This document shows positions 1 through 7,852 of a stretch of DNA of 64,000 nucleotides, one piece after another. The translations under genes and the position numbers were made by a program. Source of the stretch: Paenibacillus abyssi (GTDB lineage Bacteria > Bacillota > Bacilli > Paenibacillales > Paenibacillaceae); the NCBI RefSeq assembly GCF_014640295.1, contig NZ_BMGR01000001.1:62001-126000 (forward strand), given 5' to 3'. Below the pieces are notes generated by a model. It did not search any database. It was given only the letters and a program-made list of their open reading frames with translations, and was not told the DNA's origin. Position 1 is the first letter of the stretch, and each line of letters starts with the position of its first letter.

Positions 1-245
1 TGTCAACAAGATGCCAGGTGTTTTCCATCACGCATCTTCCGCAGGTGGCATGCATGGCAGACCATCATTATGAAATTCACAAAAACATCATTGATGAGCG
101 GACTGCTACGTCAGTTACAGAGCTGCCCCTGCATAAACGAATCGAAGAACTGGCGAGAATGCTCGGCGGAGTGGAAGTAACGGAAAAAACGAGACATCAT
201 GCACAAGAAATGCTTGACTTGGCGACCAGGCAGAAGGGGGCGTAA
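1..245 (+). CDS. recN: DNA repair protein RecN, C-terminal fragment
   Basis: Only the last ~80 codons are in the window; the reading frame is open from base 3 and the 5' part lies upstream. The visible stretch carries the RecN signature FSITHLPQVACMADHHY, the end of the ABC/SMC-type ATPase head with its switch histidine, followed by RIEELARMLGG and a tail typical of the family. RecN is an SMC-like ATPase acting early in double-strand-break repair. recN directly before spoIVB and spo0A is the normal order in Bacillales. The GTG at 18 is an internal codon, not the start. Confidence 0.95.
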   Translation, partial: STRCQVFSITHLPQVACMADHHYEIHKNIIDERTATSVTELPLHKRIEELARMLGGVEVTEKTRHHAQEMLDLATRQKGA

Positions 246-352
246 TGGAAGCCATTCAGGGAATGTTTTATGGGACATAAAAGCGTGAGGACAGGGTTAC
301 CTTATAGGTACGCCATTGGCGATACTCGTCAAGCGATGGAAGCATAGGGAGC

Positions 353-1684
353 GTGAAATCATTGAACTCCAGCAGTCGGAAGCGATGGTTCGGCCTTGTT
401 CTTGCACTCGTCGTTTGTATGATCGGCATTTCCTCACCGTTTCAACACTTTGCCGCATTCCCGAATGAACTTCGTTTATTCTCCGGCCAACTGAAACGTT
501 TGAACTACGTGATGCCGGTTCATGCTCAGCTTACCGTTAATCCGCAAGTGTTAAGTGTCAACGGATCAACGGATCGTTCGATGCAGGTGGATTTGAGTCG
601 TCCTTTATCTCTGGAACCGCACCAAAGCGGCCAAACGCAATTGAAGTTGAAATTATTTGGCAGGATTCCTTTCAAGACAGTCAAAGTAAGTGTGGTACCT
701 GATTTGAAGGTGATCCCAGGCGGTCAGACGATTGGCGTCAAAGTCAAATCGGCAGGGATTATGGTTGTTGGGCATCATCAAGTGACGACTGGCAAAGAAA
801 GCAAGCTCTCTCCCGGTGAACAAGCAGGTATCAAGCTGGGGGATTTAATCGTTCGAGTAAACGGCGTTTACTTAAACGAAGTTGCCAAGGTAGCGACAAT
901 TGTAGAGAAATCAGGTAAAATCAAACAGTCCTTAAAATTATCGATTAAACGCAATGGGCAATTGATTGAGAAGCGGATCAAGCCGGCGTATGACATTGAA
1001 GATCAAGCATGGCGCTTAGGCTTGTACATCCGCGATTCTGCAGCCGGTGTGGGTACTTTAACTTTCTATGCCCCGGATCAAAGGGTATACGGCGCCCTAG
1101 GGCATGTTATAACCGATATGGACACCCAATCCCCGATTGAAGTCGGTGATGGGCAAATCGTTCAATCGAATGTAACTTCAATTAACAAAAGCCAGAATGG
1201 TGAACCCGGGGAGAAACGGGCTCATTTTCTGAAGGCGGGCAAAATATTGGGGAACGTCGTTAGCAATACGCAATTCGGCATCTTCGGCAAGATGAGCGAG
1301 CTTCCTTCTCACAGTTATGATATGAAGCCTGTACCGGTTGCTTTTGCAGAAGAGGTACAGGAAGGCCCTGCCGAGATATTGACGGTAATCGGCGGACAAA
1401 AGGTCGAACGATTCAAGATTGAGATTATGCATGTAACGAAGCAAACGACGCCGGCGACCAAAGGCATGGTCATCCGGATTACAGATCCCAAACTTATTGA
1501 ACACACTGGTGGCATCGTACAAGGCATGTCAGGCAGTCCGATCCTTCAAAACGGCAAGCTGGTCGGTGCAGTTACTCACGTGTTTGTCAATGATCCAACA
1601 TCAGGTTACGGTTGTTTTATTGAATGGATGCTGCAGGATGCAGGGGTCTTGCTAAAACCCGAAAAAAATCTTAAGGCGAGCTAA
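353..1684 (+). CDS. spoIVB: SpoIVB serine peptidase (S55), sigma-K checkpoint signal
   Basis: 443 aa with a GTG start. An N-terminal membrane or signal segment (residues ~11-30) is followed by a PDZ domain (~130-200, including GIKLGDLIVRVNG) and an S55 peptidase domain. The catalytic histidine lies in GALGHVITDMD (H251) and the serine in GMSGSPILQNGKLVGAVTHV (~393). In B. subtilis SpoIVB is made in the forespore, enters the intermembrane space and cleaves SpoIVFA, which releases pro-sigma-K processing. The 107 bases after recN hold no other gene. The ribosome site before the start (ATAGGGAGC) is weak. A terminator overlaps its stop codon. Confidence 0.96.
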   Translation: MKSLNSSSRKRWFGLVLALVVCMIGISSPFQHFAAFPNELRLFSGQLKRLNYVMPVHAQLTVNPQVLSVNGSTDRSMQVDLSRPLSLEPHQSGQTQLKLKLFGRIPFKTVKVSVVPDLKVIPGGQTIGVKVKSAGIMVVGHHQVTTGKESKLSPGEQAGIKLGDLIVRVNGVYLNEVAKVATIVEKSGKIKQSLKLSIKRNGQLIEKRIKPAYDIEDQAWRLGLYIRDSAAGVGTLTFYAPDQRVYGALGHVITDMDTQSPIEVGDGQIVQSNVTSINKSQNGEPGEKRAHFLKAGKILGNVVSNTQFGIFGKMSELPSHSYDMKPVPVAFAEEVQEGPAEILTVIGGQKVERFKIEIMHVTKQTTPATKGMVIRITDPKLIEHTGGIVQGMSGSPILQNGKLVGAVTHVFVNDPTSGYGCFIEWMLQDAGVLLKPEKNLKAS

Positions 1685-1703
1685 AGCGCCTTAAGATTTT
1701 TTT
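1666..1703 (+). terminator. Intrinsic terminator of spoIVB
   Basis: The inverted repeat AAATCTTAAGGCG / CGCCTTAAGATTT is followed by a T-run. The whole 5' arm lies inside the last codons of spoIVB and the TAA stop sits in the loop, so ribosomes finishing spoIVB would compete with hairpin formation. Confidence 0.9.
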
Positions 1704-1721
1704 GTACCATGCGCCATCTTT

Positions 1722-1850
1722 TGTCGAAATTATACGAATTCATTCGAACAGTGACGCTTATTGTAATAAATTATTTATTATAATTCAATTTATAAAAAAA
1801 ATAAAGAAAAATAATTTTCGACAGAAGGAATTTATAAGCCAATGTCGAAA
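1722..1850 (+). promoter_or_regulatory. spo0A control region: 0A boxes and sigma-H-like promoter
   Basis: Three exact matches to the Spo0A-binding core TGTCGAA are present: 1722-1728 (+), 1817-1823 (as TTCGACA) and 1843-1849 (+). A sigma-H-like -35 (GAAGGAATT, 1824-1832) lies between the last two, with a CGAAA -10 at 1846-1850 after 13 bases. This matches the known design of the B. subtilis spo0A sporulation promoter, where sigma-H and Spo0A~P autoregulate the gene. A TATAAT at 1779-1784 may belong to a vegetative promoter, but I see no good -35 for it. Confidence 0.75.
1761..1783. repeat. AT-rich palindrome in the spo0A upstream region
   Basis: The arms TTGTAATAAAT and ATTTATTATAA are symmetric around base 1772 with one mismatch. 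It sits between the distal 0A box and the sigma-H promoter and overlaps a TATAAT. It could be an operator for an unidentified dimeric regulator, or chance in AT-rich DNA. Confidence 0.5.
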
Positions 1851-1947
1851 ACGTTATGACAGGAAAGAAAAAGAAAAGCTAACTGAGTAGAATAAAAAAG
1901 ATACCATCTATTATTATGGTAATTCAGATTAAAAGGGAGGACCTACC

Positions 1948-2760
1948 TTGCAAAAAGTTGAAGTATTATTGGCGGACGACAATCGAGAATTCACAAATCT
2001 TTTATCGGAATATATTTCCGAGCAAAGTGATATGGAGGTAACCGGGGTTGCATACAACGGAGAGGAAGTACTCCGCATACTCGAAGAATCAAGAAAAGGC
2101 CCTGATGTCCTTATTTTGGATATCATCATGCCTCATTTGGATGGATTAGGTGTGCTTGAGCGCCTTCGCGATATGAATCTCTCCCCAATGCCGAAGATCA
2201 TTATGCTTACAGCTTTCGGTCAAGAAAATATTACCCAAAAAGCAGTTCAACTTGGAGCTTCCTACTATATATTGAAACCATTTGATATGGAAATTTTGGC
2301 AAACCGTATCCGTCAGCTGGTCGGAAACTCTGCAGTGACTTCCTCCAGCACGTACAGCTCATCAACGAATTACAAATCCAATAACGTTGTTCCGATCGCC
2401 AAAGGCAAAAATTTGGACGCAAATATAACGAGCATCATACATGAAATTGGCGTACCTGCACATATTAAAGGTTATCAATATTTACGTGAAGCCATTACGA
2501 TGGTATATAATAACATCGAGATACTAGGTGCAATTACGAAAACATTGTATCCTGCAATTGCAGAAAAATTCAAAACGACACCTTCCCGTGTAGAACGTGC
2601 TATCCGGCATGCTATTGAGGTGGCGTGGACACGCGGCAATATCGACAGCATCAGCCACCTGTTTGGCTACACGATTAACATCAGCAAGTCCAAACCTACC
2701 AACTCGGAATTTATCGCGATGGTTGCTGACAAGCTGCGCATCGAGCACAAGGTGAGTTGA
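1948..2760 (+). CDS. spo0A: Sporulation master regulator Spo0A
   Basis: 270 aa with a TTG start preceded by AAAAGGGAGGACC. The receiver domain (residues 3-125) has the acidic pocket DD at 10-11, the phospho-acceptor aspartate D58 in [14 protein letters not shown], and Lys near 111. After a Ser/Thr-rich linker comes the C-terminal Spo0A HTH domain (~150-268) with the family's [15 protein letters not shown] helix. Spo0A~P is the end of the phosphorelay. It activates early sporulation genes and represses abrB. The gene stands alone between two terminators. Confidence 0.98.
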   Translation: MQKVEVLLADDNREFTNLLSEYISEQSDMEVTGVAYNGEEVLRILEESRKGPDVLILDIIMPHLDGLGVLERLRDMNLSPMPKIIMLTAFGQENITQKAVQLGASYYILKPFDMEILANRIRQLVGNSAVTSSSTYSSSTNYKSNNVVPIAKGKNLDANITSIIHEIGVPAHIKGYQYLREAITMVYNNIEILGAITKTLYPAIAEKFKTTPSRVERAIRHAIEVAWTRGNIDSISHLFGYTINISKSKPTNSEFIAMVADKLRIEHKVS

Positions 2761-2810
2761 GAGGGTTAGGGGTAATGGGGTAATATACAACTTCTACAAA
2801 TCGGTCAACT

Positions 2811-2862
2811 AATACCACTTATTTATTGGTTTTCAAAAGACCAGTTTAAAAGTGGTATTTTT
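2811..2862 (+). terminator. Terminator after spo0A
   Basis: A long hairpin is closed by AATACCACTT / AAAGTGGTATT, with a second small hairpin (TGGTTTT / AAAAGACCA) in its loop, and ends in TTTTT. It separates spo0A from the pterin gene block. Confidence 0.85.
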
Positions 2863-2915
2863 ATGATTGAATCTGTACACATCAGATTCGATGGTAGATT
2901 TGGGGGATGAAATAG

Positions 2916-3635
2916 ATGAATCAAGCACTTTACGGTAAAGTCGCAGCGATAACAGGCGGCGCACAGGGAATCGGGAAAAAAGTCGGAGAGATGCTCGCAC
3001 ATGCGGGGGCCAGTGTCTGGTCAGGGGATCTCAAGGGCATTACCAATAATAGAGTGCCGTCTGCAGGTGAAATCAGCCAAATCTATCTGGATATTACCGA
3101 TGAGAATCAGGTTATCGAGTTTTTTGCTGGAATCAAAGCTTATCAAGGTAAAATTGATGTGTTAATAAACTGTGCCGGGGTCGGTATTTTCAAGCCTATC
3201 GCTGAAACAACCCTTGAGGAATGGAAGCGTGTGCTCGACATTAATGTTACAGGGCTGTTTCTCTCTTCCAGGGAAGCATTCAAGATAATGAAATGTAACA
3301 GCGGCGGCAGAATTATTAATCTTTCCTCGATCGCCGGGTATACGCCGATTTTGAATAATGGCGTTTATGGGACATCCAAGTACGCGGTGCATGGATTTTC
3401 GCAGATTTTGAACGAGGAAGGGAAAGAAGAAAATATCAGGGTTACAACTGTATTTTTAGGTGCAACCAGAACAGAAATGACTGATGGGCAGGGACTGTTT
3501 GACCCATCTGATATGCTCCCGGTTGAAGATGCAGCTGAGGCCATCGTTGATATTGCGGCTAAGCCATTACATGTAAGAATTGATGAGATAAAAATCATGC
3601 CTCCTAAAGGCATTCTTACTAGCAAAGTCCAATAG
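2916..3635 (+). CDS. SDR-family oxidoreductase 1 (sepiapterin-reductase-like candidate)
   Basis: 239 aa classical short-chain dehydrogenase. The cofactor loop TGGAQGIG is at 13-20, NCAG at 85-88, and the catalytic set is S138-Y151-K155 (SS...YGTSK). Acidic D38 after beta-2 could favour NAD(H), but cofactor choice is not certain. It is the first gene of a tight string (44 bases to the next SDR) with a PTPS-type enzyme two genes downstream, so a pteridine keto-reductase such as sepiapterin reductase is the contextual guess. Its C-terminal motif PLHVRIDEIKIMPPKGIL is almost repeated in the next gene, showing that the two are relatives. Substrate is not provable from sequence. Confidence 0.8.
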   Translation: MNQALYGKVAAITGGAQGIGKKVGEMLAHAGASVWSGDLKGITNNRVPSAGEISQIYLDITDENQVIEFFAGIKAYQGKIDVLINCAGVGIFKPIAETTLEEWKRVLDINVTGLFLSSREAFKIMKCNSGGRIINLSSIAGYTPILNNGVYGTSKYAVHGFSQILNEEGKEENIRVTTVFLGATRTEMTDGQGLFDPSDMLPVEDAAEAIVDIAAKPLHVRIDEIKIMPPKGILTSKVQ

Positions 3636-3679
3636 GAAAGCCATCATACAAGGAATTACTGTACTTTGAAGGAGGAATT

Positions 3680-4357
3680 ATGAGAAAGAAAACGGCGCTT
3701 GTAATAGGGGGGCTAAAAGGGATCGGCCAAGCGATTAGCTCAGGCTTGGCTGCTCAAGGTTTTGTGACCTATGCCACAAGCCGGGATAGCCATGAGGGCG
3801 AAGAGGCTGGGATCGTGCCGCTTCGTATGGATGTCACTAATGAGACTGAGGTCAACAGCGTATTTCAGCTGATTCAAGAGAAGCATGATTCGTTGGATGT
3901 GCTCGTGAACAATGCAGGCATCAGTTTGCCTGGACCGTTTCAGGAGGCCGATGAAAAGGACTGGGAAGCTGTATTTAAAACCAATGTTTTTGGCCCGTTT
4001 CTGTGTACAAAAAAGGCATTTCCGCTGATGGAAAAGGCCGGCGGCCGAATCATTAACATTTCCTCGATCATGACGAAGCGGCCGCTATCCCAACAATCGA
4101 TCTATACCTCTTCAAAGCAGGCTCTGGAAGGTATGGGGAAGGTGTTGGCTGAAGAATGGTATCGGTATGGGATTATGACGACCAATATTAATTTGGGAGC
4201 AACTTATACAGATCTATGGAAAGGGGTCGAAGGCTTTTCCTCTGACGACATGCTTAGCGTAAACGACGTTGCCAGGGTCGTATCATTTATTGCCACAACC
4301 CCGCTGCATGTTCGAATTGATGATCTGACACTAACCCCTCCAAAGGGAGTTTTATAG
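3680..4357 (+). CDS. SDR-family oxidoreductase 2 (paralogue of SDR 1)
   Basis: 225 aa with a strong ribosome site (GAAGGAGGAATT). The cofactor loop is GGLKGIG (10-16), lacking the usual Thr before the first Gly. NNAG is at 77-80 and the catalytic residues are S129, Y142 and K146 at canonical spacing. R35 in ATSRDS suggests NADPH preference. It ends in PLHVRIDDLTLTPPKGVL, nearly the same as SDR 1. Two reductases beside a PTPS would fit sequential reduction of the two side-chain ketones of 6-pyruvoyl-tetrahydropterin. A generic oxidoreductase role cannot be excluded. Confidence 0.8.
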   Translation: MRKKTALVIGGLKGIGQAISSGLAAQGFVTYATSRDSHEGEEAGIVPLRMDVTNETEVNSVFQLIQEKHDSLDVLVNNAGISLPGPFQEADEKDWEAVFKTNVFGPFLCTKKAFPLMEKAGGRIINISSIMTKRPLSQQSIYTSSKQALEGMGKVLAEEWYRYGIMTTNINLGATYTDLWKGVEGFSSDDMLSVNDVARVVSFIATTPLHVRIDDLTLTPPKGVL

Positions 4358-4378
4358 CAGATAAAGGTGGAATGAACC

Positions 4379-5194
4379 ATGGTTTTTTTGTCAAGGAAGC
4401 TATATTTTTCTGCAGCTCATCGGTATCGGATAGAAGATTGGAGCGACGAGAAAAACAGGCAGGTTTTCGGTTTATGCAGTAATCCAAATGGACACGGCCA
4501 TGATTATACGCTTGAGGTAATGGTCAAGGGCCAGATTGATGAGCGGTCAGGTATCGTCGTCAATATCAGCGACATTGACAAGGTGGTTAAACAGCTTATC
4601 AATGAAGAGTTTGATGGAAAGTTTCTGAATGTTGAACATCCTTATTTTGAAGCGAATATCCCAACGACTGAAAATATAGTGAACTACCTTTGGAATTCGT
4701 TGGAAAATCGTATGATTGGTTGTGAACTGCATAAAATCAGACTTCATGAGAATCATTATTTGCTTGCGGAGAAAGGAAGTGACACTTTGGTTCATTTTGC
4801 TAGAAAATATCATTTTTGTGCAGCTCATCGCCTGCACAGCCAGCACTTAACGGATGAAGAGAACAAGGCGCTATTCGGCAAGTGTAATAACCCCTATGGA
4901 CATGGGCATAACTATTATGTTGAAGTAACTGTGAGTGGTCAGCCGGACCCTGTTACGGGTATGGTCATCAATCTGGCTGAGCTGGACGAGAAAGTCAATC
5001 GGATCGTCATCGATAAATTTGATCACAAATTCCTAAACGTCGATACAGAGGAATTTAAAGAAGTTAATCCTACCTCAGACAATATGGTCAAGGTCATATG
5101 GGACATGCTTTCGTCATCTCTATCCGGGCTTTATAAAATAGGCTTATGGGAAACAGAGAAAAATTATTTTGAATATTATGGTCCTGTGAAATAG
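4379..5194 (+). CDS. Tandem-fused 6-pyruvoyltetrahydropterin synthase-family protein
   Basis: 271 aa, about twice the family length, consisting of two PTPS/QueD (COG0720) domains in tandem (~3-132 and ~137-268). Zinc histidines are H14, H39, H41 in copy 1 and H150, H175, H177 in copy 2. Both carry the C-x5-HGH signature (CSNPNGHGH, CNNPYGHGH) typical of biopterin-forming PTPS-II rather than the C-x3-HGH of QueD. Copy 2 keeps the Asp-His pair (FDHKFLN, D215-H216). Copy 1 has FDGKFLN, with Gly80 in place of the catalytic His. Copy 1 may therefore be impaired while copy 2 is catalytic. Expected reaction: dihydroneopterin triphosphate to 6-pyruvoyl-tetrahydropterin. It starts 21 bases after SDR 2 and ends 24 bases before the GGDEF-EAL gene. 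Confidence 0.9.
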   Translation: MVFLSRKLYFSAAHRYRIEDWSDEKNRQVFGLCSNPNGHGHDYTLEVMVKGQIDERSGIVVNISDIDKVVKQLINEEFDGKFLNVEHPYFEANIPTTENIVNYLWNSLENRMIGCELHKIRLHENHYLLAEKGSDTLVHFARKYHFCAAHRLHSQHLTDEENKALFGKCNNPYGHGHNYYVEVTVSGQPDPVTGMVINLAELDEKVNRIVIDKFDHKFLNVDTEEFKEVNPTSDNMVKVIWDMLSSSLSGLYKIGLWETEKNYFEYYGPVK

Positions 5195-5218
5195 CCAAAG
5201 GATAGGGAGTGACTGCAT

Positions 5219-7747
5219 TTGTCGCTGAAAAAGAAACTATCCATCATTTTTGCATTCGTTGTAACAGCGATCCTCATTTTAAACAATACATTATACTATA
5301 TCATCACTGAAAATCTATTGCGAAAAGATCAGGAAAAGCAAATGGAGCTACTGGCAAAAGTGATGGGAAATACAATCGAACACTCCCAGTACGGAGCGCA
5401 ATATGTTGAGGATTTGATCGGGGAAAAGTTGCGTGTTGCAGCTGTGGCTGCCCAATATGCACTGGACTCAAAGATCGAAAATGTAAATAATGATGAACTG
5501 ATTGAGATTGCTGAAAAGATTGGCGTATCTTATATTACTTTACTTGCAAGAGTAGAGGATGACATCAAGGGGATCAAATCATCCGATCCTAAGGAACGGG
5601 ATATGAGTACGAAGGACTGGGGATATTGGTTTACAGCCTTTGAACAATTATTTCAAAATAATGAAGTAACGATTCCAGAAGGACAGAAGCTGAAAAACTA
5701 TTGGTCGGGTCCAATGAATACTTCCTACACAGACCCTAATCATGTTGATAAATGGGGGTACTATTTCGACGGGACGACAGACTACATCATTAATCCTTAT
5801 GTCAGGGACAATCAAATCATGAATTTCAAGGAAAAGGTCGGTCCCGACACCATTGTTTCCAAAGCGATGGAGAGTAATAGTGCCCTGTTGGAAATCACGG
5901 GCTTTAACCCGAGGACATTCGGAAAACCGCCGATATATACCGAAACCAATGGGCAAAGATACATAGATTTTGTTAATCAGGAAATTCAGTTCGGCGATTA
6001 TTCCTATCAGGATAAAGAAAATGATGTAAGGAGTGTCTCCGAAGCGATGGCCACGGGCCAGCTGGTTAGCTTAGAAACGACAATCAGCGGCAAGAAAGTA
6101 TTAAAAAGCTTCATTCCTATACAATCGGAATCGCCTTATGTAATCGGCATTGTCACGGATTATGAAGTCATTCAGGGAGTATTGAACAAGCAATTATTCA
6201 ATAATATTATTACTTCCATTATCTTATTGCTTATTGTTCTTTGCATCAGCTATCTTCTTGCCGTTTATATCGTGAAGCCAGTCAATCGTATTTTAAAAAA
6301 GGTAAACGAAATTGCGGAAGGCAATTTTGGAGCGCAGCTCATGATCGATCGAAAAGACGAGCTTGGCATGCTGTCCGAGCAGGTCAATACGATGTCAAGA
6401 AATTTGGATAGCTACACAAAGGAATTAAAAGAGAAAAATGCAGAGATTGAATATCACGCTTATCATGATTTCTTGACGGGCTTGCCGAATTTGCGGCGTC
6501 TTACCATTCAGTTTGATGAAGAGCTGCACAAAACGGAGCGGATCGCGATAATGTTTATGGATTTGGATCGTTTCAAATTCATTAATGACATGTTTGGGCA
6601 TTCTGTCGGCGATTATTTGCTCAAGGCTGTCGCTAATCGGGTACTGGAGCATACCGAAGACAATGTAATGGTTGCCCGAATCGGTGGCGATGAATTCATT
6701 CTTTTACTGCCTAATTACAATCGGGAATCCGCTGCCAAAATCGCGCAAAAATTGTTGGAAGAGCTGTCACGGCCCTTTATTCACGTAGGAAATGAACTTT
6801 TTATGACGCCTAGCATTGGAATTAGCCTGTATCCGATCGATGGGGATAATGCGGAATTGCTGATCAAAAATTCGGATATTGCCATGTACCGTGCAAAAGA
6901 GCTGGGGAGAAACAATTACCAGTTTTATGATCCGGAAATGAATGAGCTCATTAATAGAAGAGCCCAATTGGAAAAAGGACTGCGAAAGGCACTCGAACTC
7001 AATGAATTCACCCTCTATTTTCAGCCGCAGATTAATTTAGCCACAGGCCATATTATTGGCAATGAAGCTTTAATACGTTGGCATCACGGAGAGCTGTCGA
7101 TGATTTCTCCTGCTGATTTCATTCCTCTTTCTGAGGAAACGGGGCTAATCGTTTCGATTGGTGAGTGGGTACTGCGCAAGGCCTGTGAGCAGAATGTGGC
7201 ATGGCAAAAAGCCGGATTTTCTCCAATGCGTGTTTCCGTCAATTTATCTGCACGCCAGATCCAGCAAAAAAATTTAGTGGAAAATGTAACGGAAATTTTG
7301 CAGCAAACAGGACTAGACCCTCAGTATTTAGAGCTGGAAATTACCGAAAGCATTGCCATGCATAATGAAGACTATGTCATTGCTAAGCTTCATGCGTTGA
7401 AAAAGTTAGGGATCAAAATTGCGATGGATGATTTTGGGACCGGTTATTCTTCGCTAAGCTACCTGAATAAACTGCCGATCGACACGTTGAAGATTGATAA
7501 ATCCTTTCTAAGCGATCTTAAAGAGGGATTGAATGCAGAGATTTGTTCTACCATCATTGCGATGGCCCGTAATATGAGGTTAACGGTCATTGCTGAAGGA
7601 GTAGAAACAGAGGAACAGCTTCGTTTTCTCATCGATCAGAAATGTGATGAAGCGCAGGGGTATATATTCAGTAAGCCAATGCCTGTCGAGGAGTTTAATC
7701 TATTATTCCGGTCCATTGAGGAATCAGCGGCGGCAAAGGTTAGTTAA
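5219..7747 (+). CDS. Membrane GGDEF-EAL cyclic-di-GMP enzyme with extracytoplasmic sensor
   Basis: 842 aa with a TTG start behind ATAGGGAGTGA. TM1 is ~8-30, the extracytoplasmic domain ~31-325 (Cache-like by topology; rich in Tyr/Trp around 133-195), TM2 ~329-352 and HAMP ~352-405. The GGDEF domain (~412-572) has an intact GGDEF at 489-493 and no RxxD inhibitory site five residues upstream. The EAL domain (~588-835) has intact NEALIRW (616-618) and DDFGTGYSSL. Both the cyclase and phosphodiesterase sites look competent. It is probably co-transcribed with the PTPS and SDR genes. The stimulus is unknown; context suggests a pterin or a pterin-dependent signal. Confidence 0.9.
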   Translation: MSLKKKLSIIFAFVVTAILILNNTLYYIITENLLRKDQEKQMELLAKVMGNTIEHSQYGAQYVEDLIGEKLRVAAVAAQYALDSKIENVNNDELIEIAEKIGVSYITLLARVEDDIKGIKSSDPKERDMSTKDWGYWFTAFEQLFQNNEVTIPEGQKLKNYWSGPMNTSYTDPNHVDKWGYYFDGTTDYIINPYVRDNQIMNFKEKVGPDTIVSKAMESNSALLEITGFNPRTFGKPPIYTETNGQRYIDFVNQEIQFGDYSYQDKENDVRSVSEAMATGQLVSLETTISGKKVLKSFIPIQSESPYVIGIVTDYEVIQGVLNKQLFNNIITSIILLLIVLCISYLLAVYIVKPVNRILKKVNEIAEGNFGAQLMIDRKDELGMLSEQVNTMSRNLDSYTKELKEKNAEIEYHAYHDFLTGLPNLRRLTIQFDEELHKTERIAIMFMDLDRFKFINDMFGHSVGDYLLKAVANRVLEHTEDNVMVARIGGDEFILLLPNYNRESAAKIAQKLLEELSRPFIHVGNELFMTPSIGISLYPIDGDNAELLIKNSDIAMYRAKELGRNNYQFYDPEMNELINRRAQLEKGLRKALELNEFTLYFQPQINLATGHIIGNEALIRWHHGELSMISPADFIPLSEETGLIVSIGEWVLRKACEQNVAWQKAGFSPMRVSVNLSARQIQQKNLVENVTEILQQTGLDPQYLELEITESIAMHNEDYVIAKLHALKKLGIKIAMDDFGTGYSSLSYLNKLPIDTLKIDKSFLSDLKEGLNAEICSTIIAMARNMRLTVIAEGVETEEQLRFLIDQKCDEAQGYIFSKPMPVEEFNLLFRSIEESAAAKVS

Positions 7748-7800
7748 GGGAACGTTCATATTATGAGTTCCCGAATGATCCCTCGTGAGGGGGATTTTTC
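7748..7800 (+). terminator. Terminator region after the GGDEF-EAL gene
   Basis: Two hairpins lie in series: GGGAAC / GTTCCC (7748-7772), then ATCCCTC-GT-GAGGGGGAT followed by TTTTTC. This closes the pterin/c-di-GMP gene string and separates it from the next cyclase gene. Confidence 0.8.
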
Positions 7801-7852
7801 TTTGAATGCTGTTATTCTCTTTTCAGTTTTATGTCAGTGAGGTTGTGATATA

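Noticed and set aside
1702-1890. 62-codon frame between spoIVB and spo0A
   Set aside because: It covers the terminator tail, 0A boxes and the sigma-H promoter, and its protein is an AT-driven Lys/Ile/Asn sequence.
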